Of a stretch of 64,000 bases of DNA, positions 17,894 through 29,600 are shown piece by piece (position 1 is the first letter of the stretch; each line of letters begins with the position of its first letter). The stretch spans positions 310,001-374,000 of the forward strand of contig NZ_CP129970.2 of assembly GCF_030503895.2 (NCBI RefSeq). Direction: 5' to 3'. A program made the position numbers and the translations under genes. The notes under the pieces were generated by a model. The model did not search any database. It saw only the letters and a list, made by a program, of their open reading frames with translations, and had not been told where the DNA came from. Source of the stretch: Marivirga arenosa. GTDB taxonomy: Bacteria; Bacteroidota; Bacteroidia; Cytophagales; Cyclobacteriaceae.

Positions 17894-19039
17894 ATGAAAA
17901 ATATTATAAAAATTTCGTTAATCGTTTGTTTAGGTCTTTTAAATGTAATGGCCTACGCACAAAACTCAAATGAGCAATATAAACTGCAAGAAGTAAGCTT
18001 AGTCCAAGCTTTAAAAAATACGGATTTCATCAATAAAGGTATATTTACTGTTAAGATTTTTAAATCAACATCAAAAGCTGAATTAGATGAGTTTAAAGAA
18101 GAAGCTGATAAAAGAAATATTGATTTAAAGTATACAAATCTTGAGATTATATCAGGAGAAATTGAAGCGATAACTATTGAAGTAGACTGTAATGATGGTT
18201 TTTCTGGCACCGCTTCCACTACAGATATTCCTGAATCAGGTATAGGATTCATAAGAGATTATAGAGAAAATGCAGAGGTGCCTTTTGCAATTGGTAGAAT
18301 CTTTGATCAATCCAAAAATGGAAGCATGAATTATTCATCTGATGATAATGATGATGATGAGTTTGATACCGCTTTTAACAAAGAGAAGTCTGTTAAAAAA
18401 CGTAAATCATTTTTTGGCTACGATAATGATATAGAATTCTCAATAGGACTTAATAATTACCTGAATAATAATAACCAATTCCCTGATAATGATAACAAAG
18501 AGTATAGCCTAGATCCAATTACCTCTTGGACTTATGGAATTCATTCTAATCATGTATTCAGAACAGGAGACTATGTTAGGTTTAAGTTTCAGTTTGGCTT
18601 ATTATGGAACAATTTCGCGCTATCTGACAACAAATATCAAATCACAAAAGGAGGCGAAAAAGTTGATCTTGTAGATACTGAAGTAACAAGGCCAGACATA
18701 AGCCCAGAGAGAAGCAAACTGAATATTACATATTTGAATTTGAACTTCATCCCGATGTTTCATCTCGGAAAAAGTAGTGATGCTTTTAGATTCGGTGCTG
18801 GTCCTTTTGGGAGTTATAGAATAGGGAGTAAATCAAAATTTAAATATAATGACAATGGTAAGGATGTAGTAAAAAATAACTTCTACATTAACAACTGGAA
18901 ATATGGAGTTAAGGCTCAAATTGGATGGAAAGGAATCGATTTGTTTGCTACTTATGATCTAAGCCCTATATTTATAGAAGATAGAGGGCCTGAAGCTGAT
19001 TATCCGCTAAGAGCAATCTCATTTGGAGTTATATTCTAA
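17894..19039 (+). CDS. Outer-membrane beta-barrel protein of unknown function
   Basis: 381 residues with a signal peptide (about 1-22, ending LNVMAYAQ). Residues ~25-115 form a small soluble domain. An acidic stretch near 150 (DDNDDDEFD) leads into a region of alternating hydrophobic and polar strands (about 175-381) that ends AISFGVIF, as typical of Bacteroidota outer-membrane barrels (PF13568-like). It is third in the operon with the ECF sigma factor and putative anti-sigma protein and 18 bases after the latter. It is therefore either a regulated structural protein or an envelope sensor. I do not recognise a specific function. Confidence 0.7.
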   Translation: MKNIIKISLIVCLGLLNVMAYAQNSNEQYKLQEVSLVQALKNTDFINKGIFTVKIFKSTSKAELDEFKEEADKRNIDLKYTNLEIISGEIEAITIEVDCNDGFSGTASTTDIPESGIGFIRDYRENAEVPFAIGRIFDQSKNGSMNYSSDDNDDDEFDTAFNKEKSVKKRKSFFGYDNDIEFSIGLNNYLNNNNQFPDNDNKEYSLDPITSWTYGIHSNHVFRTGDYVRFKFQFGLLWNNFALSDNKYQITKGGEKVDLVDTEVTRPDISPERSKLNITYLNLNFIPMFHLGKSSDAFRFGAGPFGSYRIGSKSKFKYNDNGKDVVKNNFYINNWKYGVKAQIGWKGIDLFATYDLSPIFIEDRGPEADYPLRAISFGVIF

Positions 19040-19064
19040 GAAGAAACTAAATTTAAATTTTAAA

Positions 19065-19107
19065 AACAGCGTGGGATTATCTGCGCTGTTTTTTTTGTTT
19101 TTTTTTT
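19065..19107 (+). terminator. Terminator after sigma-factor operon
   Basis: A 7-bp perfect stem (19065-19071 with 19084-19090) with a 12-base loop is followed by a very long T-rich tract to 19107. Confidence 0.88.
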
Positions 19108-19262
19108 AAAATATAGGTAAAGCTACAAAGAATGATTTAAGCCTTTCATCTTCAAAAAAGAATACTTAATCAAATACATAAAACTAAATTGACATATATT
19201 GATGAAATTTCTCTAAACTTAGAATCGAAATTGTATAATTTCACATCTAAAAAACAAAATAT

Positions 19263-19625
19263 ATGTCAACAGAAATCATAAACATCAGTAAACAGGAAGG
19301 AAATAATCACCTTTACTTAACGGATAATGAAGGGCACTCAGGTAAAGACAACATCACCACCAATGTAAAACCTGGCGATACTGTTACATGGAAGTTAGTT
19401 CCCAATGGAGGAATAGACCAAATCATGGGAATTACTGCAAAGCAGAATAGTCAAGATATTTTTTCAGCAGATCCTGCACCTGTAAATCCTAATGATCCTG
19501 CGTCAGATTGGAAAGGTACTGTTAGCAAAAATGCAAAAGGAAATGAATCTTATTCTATCGCTTACAAAATTGGGAATGAGTCATTTGTGGACGATCCTGA
19601 ACTGGAAGTGGAAGACGATGGCTAA
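19263..19625 (+). CDS. Conserved small protein of unknown function upstream of TPR kinase
   Basis: 120 residues, no signal peptide, acidic (many Asp/Glu; ends DPELEVEDDG). The pattern VKPGDTVTWKLVPNGGID resembles the strand-turn-strand found in cupredoxin-like beta-sandwiches, but the copper ligands are not apparent. The middle has DPASDWKGTVS and ESYSIAYKIG. The kinase start codon (ATG 19618-19620) lies inside the last codons of this gene, an 8-nt overlap, so the two are probably translated together. That makes it a candidate partner or ligand-sensing component for the kinase. I cannot assign a function. The start is the first ATG after a divergence-free 220-base leader. Confidence 0.6.
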   Translation: MSTEIINISKQEGNNHLYLTDNEGHSGKDNITTNVKPGDTVTWKLVPNGGIDQIMGITAKQNSQDIFSADPAPVNPNDPASDWKGTVSKNAKGNESYSIAYKIGNESFVDDPELEVEDDG

Positions 19626-21548
19626 TTTTCCATTTACTATTGTCAACAAGAAAGCTTATCTTTTAATAGGCTTTCTTTTTTTTCTAACCATCTTCTTGGG
19701 TTTCAATACCAAAGTGCAGATAGTCTACAACAACTATTGCAAAATGGGGAGTTTGAAAATGACTCTATCCAATTGGAAATTTTTGAGGAATTATTTAAAA
19801 ACGCAACACTTTCACCAGAAGTAAGACTTAAGTACGCAAAAGCAGCATATGACAAAGCCACTACCTTAGAAAATAGCAGGTGGTTATTTAAAACCAATCT
19901 CCAGCTGGGCCATATATACAAGAAAACAGGTGATTTGGAAAAATCCTTCTCACATTATATACAAGGATTACGAGAAGCTGAAAAACAAGGAGACAACAAA
20001 AGAATTGCATTAATATATAGTTCTCTTGGCACTTTGTACCGAGTTAGTGAAGACTATGACAAAGCAATTAAGCATTACAAATTAGGAATAAATTATTTAA
20101 GGAAAGGCAAAACAAAAAGCGACTCAACTAATTTGGCTAAAAGCCTGATGAACACAGGAGAGTTTTATAGAATCCTCGGAAAATATGATTCAGCCAATTT
20201 ATATTTTGAAGAATCTGCCATAATTTTCCAGCAAATTGATTATTTGATGGGTACTGCCTATACTATTGGCAATATGGGCTTGGTGCATGCTCAAAAAGGT
20301 GAACATCAAATAGCTAAAATAAAGATGGACTCAGCATCGGCAATCTTGGAGAAATTGGAGGATTTTTACCCTATTGCAGTTTACGATACCTACCTTGCTG
20401 ATATCTACAAAGAAAACAATGATTTAGAACGTGCAATAGAATATGCAAAGCACAGTCTAAAAATAGCTGAAGAAAATTCATTAAAAGAGCAAATTCGTGA
20501 TGCTAACTTGAAATTATCCGAATTATATGAAGCTCAAAATGAGTTTCAAAAAGCATATTTTCATCAAAGTCAGTACCTAATTTACCGAGACAGCATCAAT
20601 AGTGAAGAAAAAATACGGGAAATAGCAGATTTAAGAACTGAATATGAAGTCAACAAACGAGAAGCTGAGATTGCTCTATTAAAAAGCGAGAAAAGAACGC
20701 AATATATCATTTTCATCTCTATGGCAGTTATAATAGTATTATTAGGCTTAGTCAGCTTTTTATATTATCGTAACAGCAGAAAAAGGCATACACTCAATTT
20801 AATCTTAAAGGAAAGAAAGGAAGAAGCGGAAGCTCAAAGAGATCAACTGGAAGCCATAAATGAAACAAGGGAAAAGTTTTTATCCATTATTGCCCATGAC
20901 TTAATGGGACCTGTGAATTCTTTCAAGGGCTTATCTACCATCATGAAAATGAGTATAGATAATCAGGACCTCAAAGATTTGAATAACATCCATAAAGTAT
21001 TTGATAAATCCATCAGTAATTTATCGTCCCTACTTTCAAATTTGTTGGATTGGTCAGTTACGCAGCAAGGAAATATTCCCTATCACCCTGAGAAGATAGA
21101 ACTAAAACTTATAGTTAATGAGTTAGAAGATTTATTTTTTAATATGGCTGAAGGTAAACAGATAAAACTACGTACCACTGTTCCTGATCAAGCCTATTTG
21201 TGGGCTGATGTCAATAGTGTTAAAACTATATTACGAAACTTGGTTAGTAATGCATTAAAATTCACGGATAATAAAGGACAGGTAAATGTAATGGCAGAGG
21301 AACAGAATAAATTTGTTCGTATAAAAGTTCAAGATAGTGGGATTGGTATGCCAAAACATAAAGTCGATCTGTTGCTGAATGAAGATAACTTTCAAATCAG
21401 TCAGGGAACAAAAGGTGAAAAAGGCGTTGGATTAGGCCTACAACTAGTGAAAGAGTTTGTTAAAATTAATAAGGGAAAAATAGAAATTGAAAGTGAAATT
21501 GATAAAGGAACTACTTTTCACATTTACTTACCGAAATATGAAAAGTAG
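19618..21548 (+). CDS. TPR-containing sensor histidine kinase, apparent frameshift in signal sequence
   Basis: The long frame (603 codons from a TTG at 19737) has no ATG upstream of a stop at 19623-19625, yet it is open from 19626. The ATG at 19618, coupled to the previous gene, starts MANFPFTIVNKKAYLLIGFL in a different frame. A -1 shift within the T8 run 19676-19683 joins this hydrophobic start to the sequence GFQYQSADSLQQLLQNGEF, a normal start for such kinases. Domains (residues counted from 19737): TPRs 25-285, transmembrane 322-343, coiled coil, HisKA with H387 in IIAHDLMGPVNSF, and HATPase with NLVSNALKFT, DSGIGMPKH and GVGLGLQLVKEF. No response regulator gene is adjacent. The kinase call is firm; the start needs the frameshift to be real, or one base to be missing. 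Confidence 0.85.
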
Positions 21549-21563
21549 TCCAATTTTTTAGAT

Positions 21564-23471
21564 TCACTCTATTTCCATCGCTAAGGCTTCCCATTGATTA
21601 GTCAACTCTTCCAACTCTTTACTTACTTTATCAAAGTTTTGGTTTACCTCAAATAATTTATCAGGATTACCATAAACTGAAGGTTTTGCTAATTCTTCTT
21701 CTAAATTACTCTTTTTAACTTCCAGCTTTTCAATCTGATTTTCAATTTTACCTAATTCTTTCTGTTTAGCCTTGTATTCAGCGTCTTCTGGATTATGTCT
21801 CGGTTTGCTTTGCTTTTGTTTTTTCTCTTCTTTCTTTAACTCTTGTTCAAAAGCTTTTTCCTCTGCTTTAGCAGCCTCTCTTTTGGCAAACCAATCTTGA
21901 AATTCTTCATAAGTACCAGGATATTCCTTGATTTGATAATCTTCTATCCACCAAATCTTATTCGCTACATTAGAAACAAAATATCTATTGTGAGATACGG
22001 TTATAAAAGAACCTTCATATTGCTGTAATGCCTGAATCAATATATTTTCAGATTGCATATCCAAGTGGTTAGTGGGCTCATCCAGTAGCAAGAAATTTGC
22101 GTCTGAAATCATGGTTTTGGATAATGCAACACGAGACTTCTCACCTCCCGATAATACTTTTATTTTCTTAAACACTTCTTCATCTCTGAAAAGAAAACAA
22201 CCCAGTAGATTTCGTAATTCCATTTCAGTTCTATCACTCCCTGCTTGCTTCAATTCATCTAAAATCTCATTTTGTATGTTTAATGATTCAAGCTGATGCT
22301 GCGCAAAAAATCCAAACTCTACATTATAGCCTTCCTCTCGCTTACCTTCAATTTTTTCTTCCCCAGCGATAATCCGTAGTAAAGTAGATTTACCTTTACC
22401 ATTAGCCCCAATCAAGGCTATCTTATCGCCTCTTTCAATATGAGCATCAGCATGTTCTAATATTTTTATATCACCGTATGATTTAGAAATATCTTGCAGT
22501 CTCACAATGTGACGACCCGACTTATTATTGATTTTAAAGCTAAAATTAATGGTAGCATTATTATCCACCACGGCCTCTACTTTATCCATTCTGTCTAAAG
22601 CTTTTACCCTAGACTGTACTTGCTTTGCTTTCGTAGCTTTTGACCTAAATCGACTGATAAATTGCTCAGTTTGCTTTATTTTTTGCTGTTGATTTTCATA
22701 AGCATTTTGCTGCAATTCAGCTCTTAATGCTTTTTCTTCCTGATAGAAACTATAATTACCTGAATATAAATTCAATTGTTGCTGATCAACTTCAACCGTT
22801 ATATCAATCGTTCTATTTAGGAATTCTCTATCGTGCGAAACTATAATATATGCCCCTTCATATGATTTTAAATAATTTTCAATCCATTGGATTGAGGGCA
22901 GATCAAGGTGGTTAGTAGGCTCATCTAGCATTAATAATGAAGGCTTCTCCAGTAATAGTTTAGCTAGCATAACTCTCATTCTCCATCCACCTGAAAATGT
23001 CTTCAGCGGACGGCTCAAATCTTCAGTTTTAAAACCAATCCCTTCTAAAATCTCCTCAGCCTTAGCTTGTAAGCTGTAGCCTTCCATCATCTCAAACTGT
23101 TCTTGTGCTTTCGTTAATTTATCAACTAAGTCATCAGAATAATCTTCTTCCATTTTCTTCAAAATGCCGTCAATCTTATCCTGCAACTTTAAAGCTTCTT
23201 TGAATGCTTGCATGGCAACATGTAATATACTTTCATCCGATTGAAAGGATAATAAATCCTGATTGAGGAAACCGATTGTACAATCTTTACTCATTTGTAC
23301 TTCTCCTTTATCAGGTGTTATATCCCCATTGATAATTTTAAGAAGTGTAGATTTACCTTGACCATTAAGACCAATTAAACCAATCTTATCTTTGGGTTTG
23401 ATGTGTAAAGATGCATTATTGAATAATGCTCTATCCCCTATGAAATAATCTAAATTGTTAATCGAAAGCAT
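21564..23471 (-). CDS. ABC-F family ATP-binding protein (Uup/YheS-like)
   Basis: 635 residues with two ABC domains and no membrane spans. Walker A motifs are GLNGQGKST (about 34-42) and GANGKGKST (about 353-361). Signatures are FSGGWRMRV and LSGGEKSRV. Walker B motifs are LLMLDEPTNHLD and FLLLDEPTNHLD. The linker (about 240-310) is charged and helical, and the C-terminus (about 535-635) is a coiled coil with KQKQSKPRHNPEDAEYKAKQ as in Uup-type proteins. Known: ABC-F proteins act on the ribosome E site or in antibiotic protection, and Uup also binds DNA. Which subclass this is cannot be decided here. It is convergent with the kinase gene (15-base gap) and transcribed alone. Confidence 0.93.
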   Translation of the reverse strand: MLSINNLDYFIGDRALFNNASLHIKPKDKIGLIGLNGQGKSTLLKIINGDITPDKGEVQMSKDCTIGFLNQDLLSFQSDESILHVAMQAFKEALKLQDKIDGILKKMEEDYSDDLVDKLTKAQEQFEMMEGYSLQAKAEEILEGIGFKTEDLSRPLKTFSGGWRMRVMLAKLLLEKPSLLMLDEPTNHLDLPSIQWIENYLKSYEGAYIIVSHDREFLNRTIDITVEVDQQQLNLYSGNYSFYQEEKALRAELQQNAYENQQQKIKQTEQFISRFRSKATKAKQVQSRVKALDRMDKVEAVVDNNATINFSFKINNKSGRHIVRLQDISKSYGDIKILEHADAHIERGDKIALIGANGKGKSTLLRIIAGEEKIEGKREEGYNVEFGFFAQHQLESLNIQNEILDELKQAGSDRTEMELRNLLGCFLFRDEEVFKKIKVLSGGEKSRVALSKTMISDANFLLLDEPTNHLDMQSENILIQALQQYEGSFITVSHNRYFVSNVANKIWWIEDYQIKEYPGTYEEFQDWFAKREAAKAEEKAFEQELKKEEKKQKQSKPRHNPEDAEYKAKQKELGKIENQIEKLEVKKSNLEEELAKPSVYGNPDKLFEVNQNFDKVSKELEELTNQWEALAMEIE

Positions 23472-23546
23472 ACTGCAAAATTAGATCAGTTTTTCACAGT
23501 ATAAAATCCTTACAGTAAATACTTCTATAATATTTAAGCCCTATAC

Positions 23547-23585
23547 AAATAAAAACTGCATTTGCCTTATCAGACAAATGCAGTT
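23547..23585 (-). terminator. Terminator after the giant secreted-protein gene
   Basis: An 11-bp stem (23554-23564 with 23575-23585) lies about 25 bases beyond the stop of the minus-strand gene. On the minus strand it is followed by a T-rich tail. Confidence 0.85.
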
Positions 23586-23610
23586 AAAAATAAAAATTGA
23601 ATACCCCTAT

Positions 23611-26600
23611 CTACTTAATCATCAGTCTTACTTTCTTTCTAATATTGGCTTGTTTAACATCTATTATGTAAATACCTGAGTTTAATTCCTTATTAATAGG
23701 AATTGCTTTGATTAAATCTGACGGAGAATGAATAGCTTGATAATGTCTTCTACCTTGCAAATCAAAGATCGTAACTTGAATATTTTGTTCTGCGTGGAAG
23801 CCAGATAATCTTAATCTAATATTATTAGCACTTGTAGGATTAGGAACTGCTGATAAATCAGTTTCCTGAATTCTACTAATTTCAAGCACATCAGAATATT
23901 CGAAATTACCATCAAAATCTACTTGTCTTAATCTATAGTATGTTTTTCCTGCTAAAGGAGAATAATCAATAAAACCATAATCAATTAATTCCTTAGAGTC
24001 ACCACTTCCATTTACTACTCCAAGTACATCAAACTGCTTTCCATCAAAAGATCTTTGAACTTCAAAGAAATCATTATTATGTTCTGAAGCAGTTTGCCAA
24101 TTTAACTCTACTCTATTGGGTTTATTATCTGCTATAAAGTAAGTAAATTCAACTGGTAATGGGTTTGCTGCATCAGTTGAGCCTATAATGAAAATCTTTT
24201 CACTGAAGGACTGAGAAGAAGCTGATCTAACAATACCTGCACTTTGGGTTCCAAGTCCATTCGGAAAAGTACCTCCCAAATTATCCCATTCGCTTGTTGT
24301 AGTATTATATACCATTACAGTTAACTGCCCTCTATCAGCTGATCCAGCAGCAACATCTGTTTCAATTCCCCATGATAACTCAACACTCGATGCAGTACCA
24401 CCTGTAGAATTATCGGATATTACATAATATTCTCCTTGCTGTAGTGTTTGAATGGCAGGATCCGAAGTACTCATATCGTCCACTTCAGCTCTATCTGTGA
24501 CAACATTTCCTTCAAAGAACTGAGCCTCCCAAGTATAACCAGCATTTACCCCATTAATTCTAGCGGGTCTCCAACGATCAACACTACCTATTGGGAAGGT
24601 AAAGCTTTCTCCTGCAGCTAAAGGCTTAATTACTTTACCCGTTATGTAAGAATTACTACTACCTCTAGCAGGAGAAACTGTTGCAGCTGAGCCTAATACA
24701 ACATCATTTCCATTTGAAATGATTTTACCATCGGTCAAATTTAATTCCCCACTTACCTCAATTGTTCCATCAAGAAAAACGTTATTTCCTAAATTATTTT
24801 TATCTATTGTTAGGTTATTGAAAGAATTTAAACCAGTGAAATCACCTGAAATATTATTATTTTCATTGTAAATTGAATTTGCAAAAATTAAAACTTCACT
24901 AATACCAGACCCACCATTGAATGAACCGCTATTAAAACTGATATCTCCGTAGAAGTAGAACTGATATCGAAGAGTCCCAACATTGAAGTTACCGCCATCA
25001 ATATTCACACTATTTGCAAAAAAACCTCTCCCTCTAGAATTACCATTGAAAACACCTCCAGTTTGATTAAACTGACCAATTACTGTAAATCTCCCTGAAT
25101 TACCTCCTGGGACAGTAAATTCACCTGAATTAATATACATGTCTCCATCAATCCTAATTGATGTATTATTTACTGTACTAACGAGTGGACCATCAACAAC
25201 CATATCTTCACAAATTGTCACATTATTATTTGGGAAATTTCTAACACCAGTTACTCCATTTCCATTATCATCACTAAGTACCAATCTTCTAAGAGATGAA
25301 ATTCCTGCCAAAATTGAATAATCTCCATCACCTGCATATTCCAAACCTCCGCCAGAACATGAAAAGAAAGTTCCATAGTCAGCCGTAGGTAATGGCGCAT
25401 TACTGCTATTACTAGTAATTTTAAGATTACCTGTACCCTCTAGAATACCTAGTCTATGACCGTCAGTATCATCAATATTTAAGGTAGCCCCATTTTCTAT
25501 TATAGTTTTATATAAACGGACATTATCAGTATTAAATGTAACCTCTGTACCGCTACTTACTATTAATACAGCTCCTGAAGGTGCTACACCATCTGTCGGT
25601 AAATTCTCAACGTAAGTATTTGTATTGGTAACATCACCCAATATAGCTTGGGTTGTGTAGGTAGCGACATTATCTGGAATAGCTTGATCTATACCTGCAA
25701 AATAATCTCCACTAATATTGTTACTATTTACTGCGTTAAACTTTAAGCTTGCAGGAAATAAAATCTGATTTGCCGTTTCATCAACCTCTGTTTCAGAAAA
25801 CTTATTGATCTCATTTGTTGGATTGTCAAAGGCTAATATTGCTGCAGCTATATAGTCTGCCTCAGTAAAACCACCCTCTGCAACTACTACATCAGACTGA
25901 TCATAAGAAAAATTCACATCTGCAGAGAAGTTTGTTAAACCTGTAGATCTAAGAGTCCAATAATACTGTAATACATTATTGATATCACCAGAAGCGAAGA
26001 AATTATCACCATCATTCACCACTGGGTGGAATTCATTTGCAGGTCTTACCGCAATTGAACCTAGACTTGTGCCTGAATTACCTGTACCAAAATCTATTTC
26101 TACAGGAGTATAATCATCTTCACCCACAGGATATATGAATACCCCATTCGTTCCTGGGGAAAATACTTTTGATAATCCGTTATCTGTAAATGAACTATTG
26201 GTACGCACCATATTAGTTACTGAGAAAGAACTATTGGTAGTAATATCAGCATTCTGCCCTATTACAACTGATGAACTTCCGATATTAAAAATACCTCCAT
26301 TCATTTCAAGATCTCCATTAATAGTAAAGTTATAACCATTTCCTTCAGGAATAATTACTCCCGATGGATTCGATATGGTTACAACTCCTAAATCTGTAAC
26401 CCCAGCTGTTAAGCGTTGTAATTGCTGTTGTGTAGCTCCAGAGAATACTAATGCTCCACCTGCAGCACTAGATATTTCTCCCTCTATCACTGCATTGCTT
26501 TTCAAATCAATGATATTTCCATTATCATTAATTACTCCGCTTTCATGACTGAACAAACCGTTCACAACTATTGGATTTCCTACTAAATTAAGAGTCCCCT

Positions 26601-29600
26601 CTGCATTTTTTGTGAATTCAAAAAATGTTACAGGATTGGCTCCACTAATATTTTGGCTAATACTTGATAAAAACTGAGTATTGTTTCCTGAAGCTGTAAA
26701 AGTACCATTATTAATAAGATCACTATTTAACAATAAATCTATTCCGTTGGCATTAAATGAAGCTCCATTTTGAATATCTAAGTCACCATTAAGTTCTAAG
26801 GCATTTACATTAGTAATAACAGTTGGATTATTGACGCCTTCAATTGTTAGTCCTGCCAATGGGACGTTAGCATTTATACCAATATTTCCTTGGCCCGTAT
26901 CATTGGCTCGAATGATAATAGGTCTGCTAATACTAAAATCTGTTGGTAGTATCCTAATCGCAGCTACAGTTGGCGCACCAGTATTTTGTCTTCTAACTAT
27001 GAGATCACCTGCAGTATAAGTAAACTCACTACCCTCATTTCTAATTTCGAAAACACTTCTATCTGCTTCTGGAGCAGCATTTACTCCTACTTCTACGATA
27101 CCTCCAGTTTGTCTATATTTTAATACCCCTGCAGTAGTACCAAGACCTCCACGGATTTGTGAACCCACTAATAGTGATCCATCAGAAACCTCAATTACAG
27201 CATTTCCAGATGCAGAGTACTCAATAAAATTATTACCGTTTCCTGCGCCAGTCATATCTAGAGTACCACCATCAATGATTAAAGCACCATCTAATATAAT
27301 TCCCGAATCATCTCCTCCTATATTAGCTAAGCCCTGAGTGATTTGTAAACTGGCAGTAGCTGGAATTACAAAACTATCTCCTCCAGTAGTTAGGTCGATA
27401 TCAATAGCATTGTCATTTAATATCAATGTTCCGTTTTGTAGTTCTAAAGCTTTTTCAGTACCATCTGTTTCACCATTTAAAGAAAAGTTATCTTGGAAGG
27501 TAAAAGTGGTACTTCTATTGTTCCCTTTATTTAGAATTAATCTATAAAGGCTAGCTATTGGGTTGTTAGTTCTTGTGTACTCAGCATCAGTTTCACCGAA
27601 AACTTCCAATTCTACTTGATCCCGATTTGGTCCAGCCCCAGAATAGAGATTAATCTGTCCAGTTTCCTGATTTATATTTCCACCAACTCTTAATCTATTG
27701 ATAGTAACATCACCTGCATTATTATTATCTCGGAAAGTAATTTCATCATTATTATTATCCATATTGATGTCTCCATTGATTGTCAGCACTCTGCCTGGTC
27801 CATCTAAAGGAAACTCAACTACATCACCATCATTATTTGTAGTCATATTCAAGTTTCTACCAACAGTCACATCACCATCTGCTTGATTCCCCAATCTTAA
27901 AAATCCTCCTTCACGTAAAACTAAATCTCTGTTAATCGTCACGTCTGATTCAAAGACAAGTCTTCTTCCATTACCACCCTGACCTTTAATTTGAAGGTTT
28001 GGGAAAACAGAGGTTATATCAGTTGGCATATAAACTGACGTATTATTATTGCTATATAAATCAAAATCAAATCTGGCAGCCTCAACATCAGCAAATAGGC
28101 CGAAGTCTGCTGTAATATTAGCAGATACGACTGTTGATGAATTTGGATCTATATTACATGGGGCACAATCCAATTCTACATTGAATGTGCCATTTCCTTC
28201 AACTGTTCCAAAATTTACATCCAGCGCATTATCGGCAGCAATAATAAGTTGTGGTTGAAATGAGGCATCATTGACTACAATATCACCGTTAGCATTTTCT
28301 ACAGTTTCTGAGAATATCAATTTCGCGGCCCCTCCGTCAGCGTTTAAATAATACCAATGGGATCTTTGCGCGTTATCGACTGTGGAGTTTGCGTTTTGTA
28401 AACCAAAAGCCATTATTGCTACGTCCCCAGGCTGAGGAAAAGTGCCCGTATTTACAGTTGAATAGTGACCAACTGTTGACCATCTATTAGACTGGTTCCA
28501 TCTATCATTTCTATTAAAATCTGTATTATTCCCAACTGCTGCAGTGGAAGAGTAATATATTGTAGGAGCCCCTACAAATCTACCTGATTCTCCTGCTGTA
28601 TAAGAAGCATTTTCTAAAGGAAAGCCTGAATCAGGATTTGGTCCGTTAAAGGTAATAGTATTATTTACTACATCAACACCTTCAAATTCTGCATCTCCAT
28701 CGTCTTCATAATTTCTAGTAAATGGAATTTGTTCTAGCACTTTTCCGGCTACGAATGTGCCTTCATTTGCAGATCCATCTAAATCCTCATCATAGTATAT
28801 CATACTATATTCAACATTAGGCGGTGTATTGAACCCTTCACTGTCTATTTTCCAATAGTAGGATAATATATCACCACCTGTCCCATCGGTAGTGGATAAT
28901 ACCCTATCAACTGGACGGATTGTAATGTATCCTGCATCTGCCAAGCCTGTTACCTCTACAGTAACTGGTGTATATTTTGAATTATTCCTTAACAATCTTG
29001 TTGCATCGGTCCCAATGCCTAAAGGGAAAGTATAGGTACCATTGGCTGTCACTAAAAGGGAAAGTCCACCATCTGAAGCATTTCCACTGGTAATGATCAT
29101 ATCAGCGGGTGAAAAAATACCATTTTCAGTACCACCGGAAACAGCACCATCCTGATTTACATCAAAATCTGCTGTACCATTCAAATTATTATCCAGTATA
29201 TTTATTGTGAGATTATTACTTTGAAGATTAAATCTACCGTGTCTATAATCAAGATAATCAATTTGCAAATCAGAATTTAAAGTAAAAATTTCATCATCGC
29301 TATTAAGCTTAATAGCGCCAAACCTAGAAGTATCGGCAGTAATCAATACTGTAGCTGGTCCACCGTCATCTCTGAATTTGATAATATCATTTCTTCCATT
29401 AGGATCAGCATCATTAATAGCCAGTGGATTAAAAACGCAAATCTCATCATAATTCAATAATGTATCGGCATACATTCTTATACTATGCGTACCTTGATCA
29501 ACAGTACCACTCAATACTTTAAAGAAGTCACCATCTATTCTAAATAAATTATTATTGTTGCCATTTCTATTGGTCTTTCCTGACTCAAAAGAAAGAGTTT

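Noticed and set aside
19492-19824. Open frame overlapping the 120-residue gene and the kinase
   Set aside because: Only its MANFPFTIV start is meaningful, as the N-terminus of the kinase before a frameshift; the rest is out of frame.
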